The notes: a model not told the origin generated them from the sequence alone. 64,000 nt of DNA from Massilioclostridium coli (GCF_900095865.1 NZ_FMIZ01000007.1:1634312-1698311); one strand, 5' to 3'; numbered from the stretch's first letter, positions 35,195 through 41,957 are shown. Numbers and translations: made by a program.

Positions 35195-35228
35195 AAATAT
35201 CCCTGGCACTATGGGACAGTACCAGGGA
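35192..35228 (-). terminator. Terminator of the minus-strand moron
   Basis: An 11-base stem (35200-35210 with 35218-35228) is followed on the minus strand by TATTTTTAT. In the plus direction no T run follows, so it acts for the minus gene only. Confidence 0.7.
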
Positions 35229-35234
35229 CGAAGC

Positions 35235-35477
35235 TTATTTGTCTGGGTTCTCATATCGCAATAAGTTAGCAATATGAGTAGTGTCCATTCTAGACAAGCA
35301 TCCATACGCTTTTGCATATTCTTCTAACAGAAATTCTAATTTTTGAGAATAATTTAATTTGTCATGGATTCCTTTTTCCAAATCTTTTTCAAAATTACGG
35401 AAAACATACTCAGCAGCAATATCGCGATAAGCAGATTCTAAATCAAATTCTTTTCCATCATCAAATGTAATTTTCAT
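35235..35477 (-). CDS. Minus-strand moron-like gene, 80-aa protein
   Basis: Reads MKITFDDGKEFDLESAYRDI, then an acidic helical body ending NLLRYENPDK. A strong AAGGGGGGTG ribosome site precedes the ATG. It has its own sigma-A promoter (35501-35529) and terminator (35192-35228) while the surrounding early genes run on the plus strand. Such independent units are called morons and are often expressed in the lysogen, conferring host benefits or exclusion of other phages. The protein family is not recognised. Confidence 0.65.
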   Translation of the reverse strand: MKITFDDGKEFDLESAYRDIAAEYVFRNFEKDLEKGIHDKLNYSQKLEFLLEEYAKAYGCLSRMDTTHIANLLRYENPDK

Positions 35478-35500
35478 AAAATCACCCCCCTTCTACCAAC

Positions 35501-35529
35501 ATTTTACTACAAATTGAAAGGGGGTTCAA
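35501..35529 (-). promoter_or_regulatory. Promoter of the moron-like gene
   Basis: On the minus strand TTGAAC (35524-35529), a 17-base spacer and TAAAAT (35501-35506), 24 bases before the ATG. Confidence 0.7.
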
Positions 35530-35543
35530 CAGGAGGTGAAAAT

Positions 35544-35726
35544 ATGAGTAAAAATGCGAAGCGAAAAACAAACATCGAACTGTTTGTTGACCCCAAAAAA
35601 TTAGAACGAACAGAAAAGCTGGTAAAAAGCCTTATAAAGATTGAAGATGAAGGAGAAAAAGATGCCCTTAACTACATCAAAGGTTTCGAGGATTGTTTGG
35701 CAATGATAACAACCAAACCAGCGTAG
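35544..35726 (+). CDS. Small early prophage protein (60 aa)
   Basis: Reads MSKNAKRKTNIELFVDPKKL with a helical, charged remainder. The ATG at 35544 follows AGGAGGTG at ideal spacing; the upstream GTG/ATG reading overlaps the moron promoter. The function is not recognised. Confidence 0.6.
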   Translation: MSKNAKRKTNIELFVDPKKLERTEKLVKSLIKIEDEGEKDALNYIKGFEDCLAMITTKPA

Positions 35727-35741
35727 AAAGAGGTGGAAACA

Positions 35742-35912
35742 ATGGAAACAAAAAAAGAAATACCAAGAGCCCCATATCATTATAGTGAGGGACCGGCGTT
35801 TAAACTATTTTGCCGCCACTTAGCGGAACAAATCGTAGAAGCCTGGCAGAGCGGGCAGCTCTACCGGGGAGACGATGGAAAAGTACATTGGAGGGAGACC
35901 AATGAAGATTAA
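35742..35912 (+). CDS. Small early prophage protein (56 aa)
   Basis: Reads METKKEIPRAPYHYSEGPAF, then LAEQIVEAWQSGQLYRGDDG. GAGGTGG lies eight bases before the ATG. The last 11 bases overlap the next gene. The function is not recognised; length and position are in line with excisionase-like or regulatory early proteins, but no domain supports that. Confidence 0.6.
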   Translation: METKKEIPRAPYHYSEGPAFKLFCRHLAEQIVEAWQSGQLYRGDDGKVHWRETNED

Positions 35913-36126
35913 TAAAAAATTTTTCTTGGAAAAATTAAAAGAAGAGGAATTGACACAAGCCGGATTGTCAGAAATCACTGGTATCTCGCCGATAACGTTT
36001 ACACGGCTAATCAAGCATGGTGGCAACTGCCGTAAGTCCACGGCGGAACTAATCGCGGAAGTGCTAGATGTTGAATTATCAGAATTGATTGAAAAAGAAG
36101 GAGAACAACAATATGAAGATCAATAA
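35902..36126 (+). CDS. XRE-like helix-turn-helix protein
   Basis: A 74-aa protein with a helix-turn-helix of the LTQAGLSEITGISPITFTRL type at about residues 18-37, followed by CRKSTAELIAEVLDVELSEL, the usual helices 4-5 of XRE domains. GGAGG precedes the ATG at 35902. It is one of two adjacent small XRE proteins overlapping each other, probably controlling early expression. Confidence 0.75.
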   Translation: MKINKKFFLEKLKEEELTQAGLSEITGISPITFTRLIKHGGNCRKSTAELIAEVLDVELSELIEKEGEQQYEDQ

Positions 36127-36319
36127 CAAGCTGCTCATAAGCCTAATGGCGGCGCACGAAATGACAATGGCGGAATTATCAAGGGAAAGCGGCGTATCAA
36201 CCAAGACGATACAACTTGCCGTTACCAACGTCCAGCAAAGTGTGTCAAAAGACACCATTATAAAAATAGCCAGAGCACTCAATGTAGACCCGATCCGGCT
36301 GGAAGGAGGGAAACAATGA
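36113..36319 (+). CDS. XRE-like helix-turn-helix protein
   Basis: A 68-aa protein starting MKINNKLLISLMAAHEMTMA. The helix-turn-helix is ELSRESGVSTKTIQLAVT and the tail DTIIKIARALNVDPIRLEGG is typical of XRE regulators. AAGGAG lies about ten bases before the ATG, inside the preceding gene. It overlaps the next gene by four bases (ATGA). Confidence 0.75.
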   Translation: MKINNKLLISLMAAHEMTMAELSRESGVSTKTIQLAVTNVQQSVSKDTIIKIARALNVDPIRLEGGKQ

Positions 36320-36522
36320 AACACGAACACTACATAATCAACGACGAAGAAATAGCGCTCCTTGACAAATATGAGGGGGTGATGACACAAAGAAACGACC
36401 CTTACAGATACGATACTTTTTCGGCGGAAACCCTCGCGGAATTTTGCCAGATGAAAGACCGAGATAACGATCTATTTTTCAGGCGGGCACAAGCGGCATG
36501 TGAGGTTATAGAGAGGTTATAG
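36316..36522 (+). CDS. Small early prophage protein (68 aa)
   Basis: Reads MKHEHYIINDEEIALLDKYE, then an acidic body ending CEVIERL. The ATG overlaps the preceding stop and follows GGAGG. The function is not recognised. Confidence 0.55.
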   Translation: MKHEHYIINDEEIALLDKYEGVMTQRNDPYRYDTFSAETLAEFCQMKDRDNDLFFRRAQAACEVIERL

Positions 36523-36524
36523 AT

Positions 36525-36722
36525 ATGATAGCTAGTGAAATTGGCATTGACCCCAATAATACAAGCTATTGGATTTATGCGCCAGATGAAAACGGCACAT
36601 CCCCAATACTGGGCAAAATAGAAGAATGGTTTAGCCGTAGTGGGGAAAAAGCGAAGCTAAAACGCAGATTGCAAGAGCTGGAACAAGAAAATGCGATCCT
36701 ACGATCGCTAATACAGAAATAG
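36525..36722 (+). CDS. Small protein with C-terminal coiled coil (65 aa)
   Basis: Reads MIASEIGIDPNNTSYWIYAP, with a C-terminal leucine-rich coiled coil (LKRRLQELEQENAILRSLIQ). GAGAGG precedes the ATG, two bases after the previous stop. The function is not recognised. Confidence 0.55.
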   Translation: MIASEIGIDPNNTSYWIYAPDENGTSPILGKIEEWFSRSGEKAKLKRRLQELEQENAILRSLIQK

Positions 36723-36735
36723 GATAGGAGGAGCC

Positions 36736-36969
36736 ATGAAACAAATCATCATAAAAACCGGACAAGTCGCCTTAATCGTCCTCGGTGTACTATTGATCCA
36801 AGGAGCATTAGGTGCAAGCGATAACTTTAGTATATCTTTCGCCGAATGCCTAATACGTTGTGGTATCGGCATGGCAATGATAGTAGCTGTTATCTGGATA
36901 CCACGGATAGCACAAGCAATCCGGTTGCATAAAAAATCAAAAGAAGAGGTCGACAACCATGCAGCATAA
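36736..36969 (+). CDS. Small membrane protein (77 aa)
   Basis: Two hydrophobic segments, VALIVLGVLLIQGALGA near 11-27 and LIRCGIGMAMIVAVIWIP near 39-56, and a charged C-terminus. AGGAGG precedes the ATG. The function is unknown; prophage membrane proteins at such positions are sometimes superinfection-exclusion factors, but nothing shows that here. Confidence 0.6.
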   Translation: MKQIIIKTGQVALIVLGVLLIQGALGASDNFSISFAECLIRCGIGMAMIVAVIWIPRIAQAIRLHKKSKEEVDNHAA

Positions 36970-37007
36970 AAAAAGCTCCTGCAACGGCTGGCACCGTATG
37001 CAAGAGC
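36968..37007 (-). terminator. Terminator-like hairpin facing the minus strand
   Basis: Segmented arms GCTC-C-TGCA-ACGG (36975-36987) and CCGT-A-TGCA-A-GAGC (36994-37007) enclose a six-base loop, followed on the minus strand by seven T. No minus-strand gene ends here. It may block antisense transcription or act in the plus-strand RNA as a structural separator. Confidence 0.45.
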
Positions 37008-37071
37008 AATTAACAAAATACAACACTATTATTGTAACTTAGTATAAGGAAAATGTCAACAGGAGAATAAA

Positions 37072-37542
37072 ATGAAAATATATACGCAAGAAGAATTTGA
37101 CGCTTTACCACGTAATGAATATGGGGTTAAATTCTGCCCCACAGGGGATTACAGTCAAATAAAATATTTTGGTGAGTGGTGCAGCTTTGGTAAGTGTTGC
37201 AGCTTTGGTGAGTGTTGCAGCTTTGGTGAGTGGTGCAGCTTTGGTAAGTGGTGCAGCTTTGGTAAGTGTTGCAGCTTTGGTGAGTGTTGCAGCTTTGGTG
37301 AGTGTTGCAGCCTAGAGGGCTTAACCGGTTGCACATACTTTGCCTGTGACCGCATAGGCAGCGAGCTGCGAAAAACATATTTTATCCGGTCAAATGAGGG
37401 GTTATATGTACGTGCTGGCTGCTTTTTTGGTACAGCACAGGAATTTGAGGAGCGTGTTAAAACCGTGCATAAAGGGACGAAATACGAACGAGAATATCTT
37501 GCTGCAATTGCGTTGGCAAGAATCGTATTGTATAGCGAGTAA
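37072..37542 (+). CDS. Cysteine hexapeptide-repeat protein
   Basis: A 156-aa protein. Residues 33-80 consist of a C-S-F-G-(E/K)-(C/W) hexapeptide in about eight nearly identical copies. The C-terminal part is globular (TYFACDRIGSELRKTYFIRS) and ends LARIVLYSE. AGGAG precedes the ATG. A regular six-residue period with aromatic and glycine positions suggests a beta-solenoid or a multi-cysteine metal-binding rod. I recall similar repeats in phage proteins of Clostridia, without assigned function. Confidence 0.65.
   Translation: MKIYTQEEFDALPRNEYGVKFCPTGDYSQIKYFGEWCSFGKCCSFGECCSFGEWCSFGKWCSFGKCCSFGECCSFGECCSLEGLTGCTYFACDRIGSELRKTYFIRSNEGLYVRAGCFFGTAQEFEERVKTVHKGTKYEREYLAAIALARIVLYSE
37168..37311 (+). 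repeat. 18-base tandem repeat within the cysteine-repeat gene
   Basis: Seven full units of TGCAGCTTTGGTRAGTGK (37180-37305) with a partial unit on each side. Units differ only at two positions, giving Glu/Lys and Cys/Trp choices. Such near-identity suggests recent expansion and possible copy-number variation. Confidence 0.9.
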
Positions 37543-37554
37543 GGAGGATGTCAA

Positions 37555-38043
37555 GTGACCTTATATGAAATAAAAGAAACTTATGCACAATTATTAGAGT
37601 GCATAGAAAATGACGAAATCCCAGAGGAAGCAATCCAAGATACATTGGAAGCTGTAGAGGGAGAATTTACGGAAAAGGTAGACAACATAGCTTGCCTTAT
37701 CAAAAATTTAAAGGCAGAATCCGAAGCCATCAAGCAAGAATATAAAAACCTGATGGCGAGAAATCGTGCCAAAGAAAATAGAATTGAAGCCCTTACAAAT
37801 TACTTGTCAGAGGCTTTACAATCAACAGGGAAAACGAAACTGGAAACAGCAAGAAACAAGTTGAGTTTTCGAAAGTCAACCGCCGTAAAAATCACCAATG
37901 AAACAGAGTTTGCAAAAAAATATCCTGAATTTGCTACATATGAAGTAAAGGTATCTAAAAAGGATGTTGGGGCAGTTCTTAAAGATGGCAAAGCACTAGA
38001 CGGTGCAGAATTAATTCAAAATGTGAAATTGCAGGTGAAATAA
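37555..38043 (+). CDS. Siphovirus Gp157-family protein
   Basis: A 162-aa coiled-coil protein, MTLYEIKETYAQLLECIEND, with long helices (DNIACLIKNLKAESEAIKQE) and the KLETARNKLSFRKSTAV segment characteristic of Gp157. Members occur next to recombination genes of Firmicutes phages and have been linked to phage resistance functions in streptococcal phages. The GTG start follows AGGAGG. It precedes the annealing protein gene by two bases. Confidence 0.8.
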   Translation: MTLYEIKETYAQLLECIENDEIPEEAIQDTLEAVEGEFTEKVDNIACLIKNLKAESEAIKQEYKNLMARNRAKENRIEALTNYLSEALQSTGKTKLETARNKLSFRKSTAVKITNETEFAKKYPEFATYEVKVSKKDVGAVLKDGKALDGAELIQNVKLQVK

Positions 38044-38044
38044 T

Positions 38045-38668
38045 ATGAATAACTTAGATATTTACAACGCCCTTTGTGATCCGCCAGAAGGGGCATTGAA
38101 AGAAATAAAAGGTGGGAAGCTTAACGGGAAAACAGACATCAACCCAATGTGGCGAATCAAAGCCTTAACCGAATTATTTGGTCCGTGCGGCATCGGTTGG
38201 AAATATATAATCACAAAACAATGGACGTTGCCAGGGGCAAACGGAGAAGTGGCTGCATTTTGTAATATTGATCTATATTACAAAATAAACGGGAAATGGA
38301 GCGAGGGAATCCCAGGGACTGGAGGAAGCGGATTCGTCAACACTGAAAAAGGAAAACTTGTTACAAATGATGAATGCTTTAAAATGGCGTTAACAGACTC
38401 CATTAGTGTAGCAGCTAAGGCGTTAGGAGCAGCAGCTAAAATATATTGGAATAAAGACAACACCAAATACACCACGTCGCCGTCTCAACCTCCTGTTGTG
38501 GATGAACGGGAATATTATTGCGGGCGATGCAACGGAAAAGTAACAGGAGAGCGCATAAAAGGTAGGAACTATACAGCGGCGCAAATATATGATAAAACAA
38601 ATGGCATTTGTTTTAAATGCTACCAAGAAATCAACCGTAAAGTAGCAAACAGGGCAGCAAATCCATGA
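38045..38668 (+). CDS. Rad52/Sak-like single-strand annealing protein (putative)
   Basis: A 207-aa protein. The N-terminal 150 residues (MWRIKALTELFGPCGIGWKY, then CFKMALTDSISVAAKALGAA) have the layout of Rad52/22-type annealing proteins of Firmicutes phages. The C-terminus carries a zinc-finger-like CGRC and CFKC pair (about 161-195). It would pair complementary single strands during phage recombination or replication, together with SSB and RusA encoded next door. The family assignment is from recalled sequence pattern only. Confidence 0.5.
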   Translation: MNNLDIYNALCDPPEGALKEIKGGKLNGKTDINPMWRIKALTELFGPCGIGWKYIITKQWTLPGANGEVAAFCNIDLYYKINGKWSEGIPGTGGSGFVNTEKGKLVTNDECFKMALTDSISVAAKALGAAAKIYWNKDNTKYTTSPSQPPVVDEREYYCGRCNGKVTGERIKGRNYTAAQIYDKTNGICFKCYQEINRKVANRAANP

Positions 38669-38991
38669 CAGAAATTATCCGCTTTATGCGGCATCTAGAA
38701 AGCGAGGGCAGAATGAGTATAACAGGTGAAACACGCAGGGCAAGTTACAAACAACTAAAGCCTGAAAAACGCTGGGGGAAAATATTGATTGCTCTAAAAG
38801 GCAATCAAATGACCGCCAGAGAAATTGCAACAAAGCTAGGGTATACTGACATGAACTATGTAAGACCTAGAATCAGCGAATTGCAAAAATATAACGTTAT
38901 ACGGGCATGCGGGTCAACTGTTGACCCGATAACTCATAAAACGGTTGCAGTATTTGAAGTAGTGGAAGGAGCAATTAAAGATGTTAAATAA
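38665..38991 (+). CDS. Winged-helix-like phage protein (108 aa)
   Basis: The ATG overlaps the preceding stop (ATGA). The central part KILIALKGNQMTAREIATKL, followed by NYVRPRISELQKYNVIRACG, has the helix-turn-helix plus wing spacing of winged-helix DNA-binding proteins. It lies between the annealing protein and SSB, so a role in replication or recombination is likely. No exact family is recognised. Confidence 0.6.
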   Translation: MTEIIRFMRHLESEGRMSITGETRRASYKQLKPEKRWGKILIALKGNQMTAREIATKLGYTDMNYVRPRISELQKYNVIRACGSTVDPITHKTVAVFEVVEGAIKDVK

Positions 38992-39412
38992 TGTTGTATT
39001 GATGGGGCGGTTAACCGTTGATCCAGAATTGAAACAAACACAAAGCGGTGTGTCTGTATTATCTTTCACCCTTGCGGTAGATAGGGACTATACACAGCAG
39101 GGTCAAGAGAAACAAGTTGATTTTATTAATATTGTTGCATGGAGACTCACAGCAGAATTTATCAGCAAATATTTTACTAAAGGGCAGATGATGGCTTTAA
39201 AAGGGGCTATTCAGACCCGCAGTTATGAAGACAAGCAAGGAAACAAGCGCACTGCTTTTGAAGTTGTTGCGGACAAGGTATATTTTTGCAGCAGCAAGAC
39301 TGAGGGGAGCAACAACGGCAAAAGCCTTAAATCTGATAATGTTTCAGTTGGATTCGATGATTTTGACGGCTTCGAGGAAATAGGCAGCAATGACGATGAT
39401 TCACCATTCTAG
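38981..39412 (+). CDS. ssb: Single-stranded DNA-binding protein
   Basis: A 143-aa OB-fold SSB: NNVVLMGRLTVDPELKQT at the start, DFINIVAWRLTAEFISKYF in the middle, and a flexible linker ending in the acidic tip DDDSPF that recruits partner proteins. Length is typical. It overlaps the previous gene by 11 bases. Confidence 0.93.
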   Translation: MLNNVVLMGRLTVDPELKQTQSGVSVLSFTLAVDRDYTQQGQEKQVDFINIVAWRLTAEFISKYFTKGQMMALKGAIQTRSYEDKQGNKRTAFEVVADKVYFCSSKTEGSNNGKSLKSDNVSVGFDDFDGFEEIGSNDDDSPF

Positions 39413-39425
39413 GCGGTGATATTTT

Positions 39426-40184
39426 ATGCCAAATAGAATTTTGAAAGAAAGCATCTGCACAAGCGACACAATAGATCAATTAAAATGGGACGAAGAGGTA
39501 TTTTTTTATAGGCTGATTGTTAATTGCGATGATTATGGCAGGTTTGATGGGCGACCGGCAATTATAAGGAGCAGGTTATACCCACTCAAAATTAATATTA
39601 CCCTTGCAACCATCGAAAAATATCTTGATAAGTTGTCGACTGTAGGGCTAGTAGTCCGCTATATAAGCAATGGAAAACCGACCCTACAGCTAACAACTTG
39701 GGATAAACATCAACAAGTTAGAGCCAAAAAAAGCAAATACCCTGCCCCAGAAGATGGCGAAATTATGCAGAGCGATAATGTTTGCAATCAATTGATATCA
39801 AATGATTGCAAATGTCCCCGTAATCCAATCCAATCCGAATCCAATCCGAATCCTAATCCGAATACGGAAGATAATGCGCACACGTGCGCAAACTCTCCCT
39901 CTGTTAGGCATAAATACGGCGAATATAAAAATGTTTTGCTGTCTGATGAGGATATGCAAAAACTAAAAAACGAATTTCCAGACGACTATCAGCAACGAAT
40001 TGAACGTTTAAGCGCCTATATAGCCAGCAAAGGGGCTAAATACAAAAACCATTTAGCCACAATACGGAATTGGGCAAAGAGAGAGGAACAGGCAAAGAAA
40101 GACACTGGAACATTTGGCGGCACACCGCCGTCCTATGACCTGGAAGAACTTGCGAAACGAGGTATGTATGTGCCAGAAATATAA
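39426..40184 (+). CDS. Phage replisome organiser / DnaD-like initiation protein
   Basis: A 252-aa protein whose N-terminus (PNRILKESICTSDTIDQLKW, then EVFFYRLIVNCDDYGRFDG) is the winged-helix replisome-organiser domain of Firmicutes phages. A hydrophilic linker at about 130-160 (NPIQSESNPNPNPN) precedes a C-terminal DnaD-like helical part. It would bind the phage origin and recruit host DnaC/DnaB-type loader proteins. The linker DNA holds a short iteron array. Confidence 0.8.
   Translation: MPNRILKESICTSDTIDQLKWDEEVFFYRLIVNCDDYGRFDGRPAIIRSRLYPLKINITLATIEKYLDKLSTVGLVVRYISNGKPTLQLTTWDKHQQVRAKKSKYPAPEDGEIMQSDNVCNQLISNDCKCPRNPIQSESNPNPNPNTEDNAHTCANSPSVRHKYGEYKNVLLSDEDMQKLKNEFPDDYQQRIERLSAYIASKGAKYKNHLATIRNWAKREEQAKKDTGTFGGTPPSYDLEELAKRGMYVPEI
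39822..39863 (+). repeat. AATCC(A/G) iteron-like array inside the initiator gene
   Basis: Seven consecutive AATCC-containing units of five to six bases. The array encodes the Asn-Pro-rich linker. Phage origins commonly lie inside the initiator gene as iterons, so this is a candidate origin, though low-complexity linker coding is an alternative. Confidence 0.45.
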
Positions 40185-40530
40185 ATACATAATCCCAGAA
40201 ATCCCGCCTAGTAACAACAAATTCATCGGGCGCAATGCCCGGTGGCAATACCAGGTGGAGAAGAAACGTTGGGCGGATTTGATTGCTTTACTTTGCAAGC
40301 CAAGGCCACAAGGGCCAATTCCCTACGCCAAAGTAACATTGACGTATTATTTTGGCGATAGGCGGCGGCATGACCCGGACAATTATGCGGGTAAAATGAT
40401 TTTGGATGGATTGGTTAAGAGTAGTATTATCCAAGATGATTCATTCAGCTGCATTCAGCTACAGCTGAATGGGCACTATGACAAAAATTATCCAAGAACG
40501 GAAATCACAGTAGAAGTTGAGAATAATTGA
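40168..40530 (+). CDS. RusA-family Holliday junction resolvase
   Basis: A 120-aa endonuclease. PEIPPSNNKFIGRN at the start and DRRRHDPDNYAGKMILDGLV near 68-87 give the RusA acidic motif (DPDN plus a later D) that coordinates magnesium. IIQDDSFSCIQLQLNGHYD follows. The ATG 40168 has GAGG five bases upstream and overlaps the preceding gene by 17 bases. It resolves recombination intermediates before packaging. Confidence 0.88.
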   Translation: MCQKYKYIIPEIPPSNNKFIGRNARWQYQVEKKRWADLIALLCKPRPQGPIPYAKVTLTYYFGDRRRHDPDNYAGKMILDGLVKSSIIQDDSFSCIQLQLNGHYDKNYPRTEITVEVENN

Positions 40531-40539
40531 GGTGTTATT

Positions 40540-41052
40540 ATGAATTTTACAAAAGCGTTAAGACAGATGAAAAAAGGTATTCCAATGAAACTCCCATCGT
40601 GGGGTGGATATTGGTGTTGGGACAATGATACCAATACAATTATCGTGTATACGAAGGACCATCAAAGAATAGATATCAGAGAAACAGAAAACGTAGAGTC
40701 TACGCTACATAACGTGCTTTCTGATGAATGGATCTCGGCGGATGGAGAAAATTGCTCAATTCTAGGTGGCGTTCCTGCGTTTGGTTTTGGCGATGCAATC
40801 AAGTATATAAAACGAGGATTTAAGGTAAAACGCTTAGGCTGGAACGGCAAAAACCAACATATCGAACTAGCAAAGAACATTAGCTATATTTCTCCGGACG
40901 GAGTGGTCACAAATTGCAATCATCGGGCGATTGGGAATTATGCTATCGCTTTTGTTGGAACATCTGGTATACAGATGGGATGGCTTGCATCACAAGCAGA
41001 TATGTTAGCGGATGATTGGGTGTTTTATAAAGAGGAAGAAAATGCTGAATGA
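40540..41052 (+). CDS. Tandem DUF2829 protein, Tad2-like (anti-Thoeris candidate)
   Basis: A 170-aa protein with two related halves. The C-terminal half (about 80-167) matches DUF2829: GDAIKYIKRGFKVKRLGWNG, then IQMGWLASQADMLADDWVFY. The N-terminal half (1 to about 72) repeats the pattern in degenerate form: TKALRQMKKGIPMKLPSWGG, ending LSDEWISAD. DUF2829 proteins include Tad2, which sequesters the gcADPR signal of Thoeris defence. Most I recall are single-domain of about 90 residues, so this looks like a fused pair. GAGGTG precedes the ATG. Confidence 0.75.
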   Translation: MNFTKALRQMKKGIPMKLPSWGGYWCWDNDTNTIIVYTKDHQRIDIRETENVESTLHNVLSDEWISADGENCSILGGVPAFGFGDAIKYIKRGFKVKRLGWNGKNQHIELAKNISYISPDGVVTNCNHRAIGNYAIAFVGTSGIQMGWLASQADMLADDWVFYKEEENAE

Positions 41053-41206
41053 ATACATAATATCCCCATTATGGGCTGTTGTCACTCTGGTATTGTGCGG
41101 CACGATCTTTGGCAGCTGTACCGTTGCCCTAATCTGCACGATTTATCACGGACTAAAAGAAAGGCGAAAGAATCAAAAGGAGCAAATCGATGACGACAGC
41201 AGATAA
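41042..41206 (+). CDS. Small membrane protein (54 aa)
   Basis: Starts MLNEYIISPLWAVVTLVLCG at 41042 with a GAGGAAG site, overlapping the previous gene by 11 bases. It has one long hydrophobic helix and a basic/acidic tail. The function is unknown. Confidence 0.55.
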   Translation: MLNEYIISPLWAVVTLVLCGTIFGSCTVALICTIYHGLKERRKNQKEQIDDDSR

Positions 41207-41597
41207 AAAACAATGCCTACTACAGCTTAGAACATTGGAGGAACAAATCAAAAAAGCAGACGAGGAACGGATTGAAGCTATTGCTGCATTAAACAGCACT
41301 GCTATCAATTATTCCGGCTTGCCTAGCGGGAATGGTAAACACAATAAAATTGAATTAGGGATAGAGAGAGTACAGGCAGCGCAGGAGGAAGTCAATCGAC
41401 TGATAGACCAGAAAGAAGCAATAAAAAAAGAACTGTTGGAACGGATTAAACAATGCCCAACACGGGAGTGCAGAATCTTACTGAGATGCAAATACATAAA
41501 GTTTATGACATGGGCGGCGATTGCGAAAAAATTAGGCGTAAGCAAAGAACATACCAGAAAATATCTCCACTTAAAAGCATTAAAAGAATTTAAATAA
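41190..41597 (+). CDS. DUF1492/ArpU-like phage transcriptional regulator
   Basis: A 135-aa protein with an N-terminal coiled coil (about 1-85) and a C-terminal sigma-70 region 4-like helix-turn-helix: CRILLRCKYIKFMTWAAIAK, then LGVSKEHTRKYL. This layout is that of DUF1492/ArpU late regulators, which sit between replication and packaging genes and switch on late transcription. AGGAG is eight bases before the ATG. A strong promoter follows directly downstream. Confidence 0.8.
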   Translation: MTTADKKQCLLQLRTLEEQIKKADEERIEAIAALNSTAINYSGLPSGNGKHNKIELGIERVQAAQEEVNRLIDQKEAIKKELLERIKQCPTRECRILLRCKYIKFMTWAAIAKKLGVSKEHTRKYLHLKALKEFK

Positions 41598-41622
41598 AAA
41601 ACACAAAATATGGTATTTACTA

Positions 41623-41651
41623 TTGACTTAACCACCCATATATAGTATAAT
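41623..41651 (+). promoter_or_regulatory. Promoter of the tRNA transcription unit
   Basis: TTGACT (41623-41628), a 17-base spacer and perfect TATAAT (41646-41651), 85 bases before the tRNA. Confidence 0.75.
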
Positions 41652-41735
41652 TGCTATTGTGGAAAGTTGAATGAAACAAAAAGATTCTCCAAAAAGTTAG
41701 TTATTACCCGCCAGTCCCAATGCGGCGGGTAATAT

Positions 41736-41812
41736 GGGCTTTTAACTCAATTGGTTAGAGTATCCGGCTCATAACCGGAAGGCTCCGGGTTCAATCCCTG
41801 GAAAGCCCACCA
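41736..41812 (+). tRNA. tRNA with CAT anticodon (Met or Ile2), CCA encoded
   Basis: A 77-base cloverleaf. Acceptor GGGCTTT/AAAGCCC, D arm around AACTCAATTGGTTAGAG, anticodon stem TCCGG/CCGGA with loop CTCATAA, T loop TTCAATC and 3' ACCA. The loop and the CGGCTCATAACCG context resemble tRNA-Ile2, whose CAT is modified to lysidine to read AUA, at least as much as elongator tRNA-Met; a decision needs TilS identity elements. It is preceded by a hairpin (41703-41712 with 41724-41733) and TAATAT. Confidence 0.9.
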
Positions 41813-41957
41813 TTGTCCTCACTGACTTTCTCCTTTATTCTACCGCCCGTTTGGGCGGCATATGCAGCGGAAACCGCATGAAGTCAACGCTGTAACAGGT
41901 ATCTTTTTCTCATTTTTTATTTTCCTTTTTAGCCCGTTGATTATAGCGGGCTAATAT
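41813..41957 (+). other. Structured spacer between the two tRNA elements
   Basis: Contains CCGCCC/GGGCGG (41843-41858), a small GCGG-AAA-CCGC hairpin and AGCCCG (41931-41936) with CGGGCT (41947-41952). The last hairpin plus AATAT directly precedes the tRNA-like element, duplicating the leader of the first tRNA. No reading frame is supported. Confidence 0.5.

Noticed and set aside
37168..37311. CRISPR array
   Set aside because: The repeat units are contiguous 18-base coding repeats with no spacers and no cas genes in the window.
37127..37378. Minus-strand frames reading repeated NTHQSC / LQHSPK motifs
   Set aside because: Reverse-strand translation of the 18-base tandem repeat; the plus frame has a good ribosome site, unique flanking domains and fits the operon.
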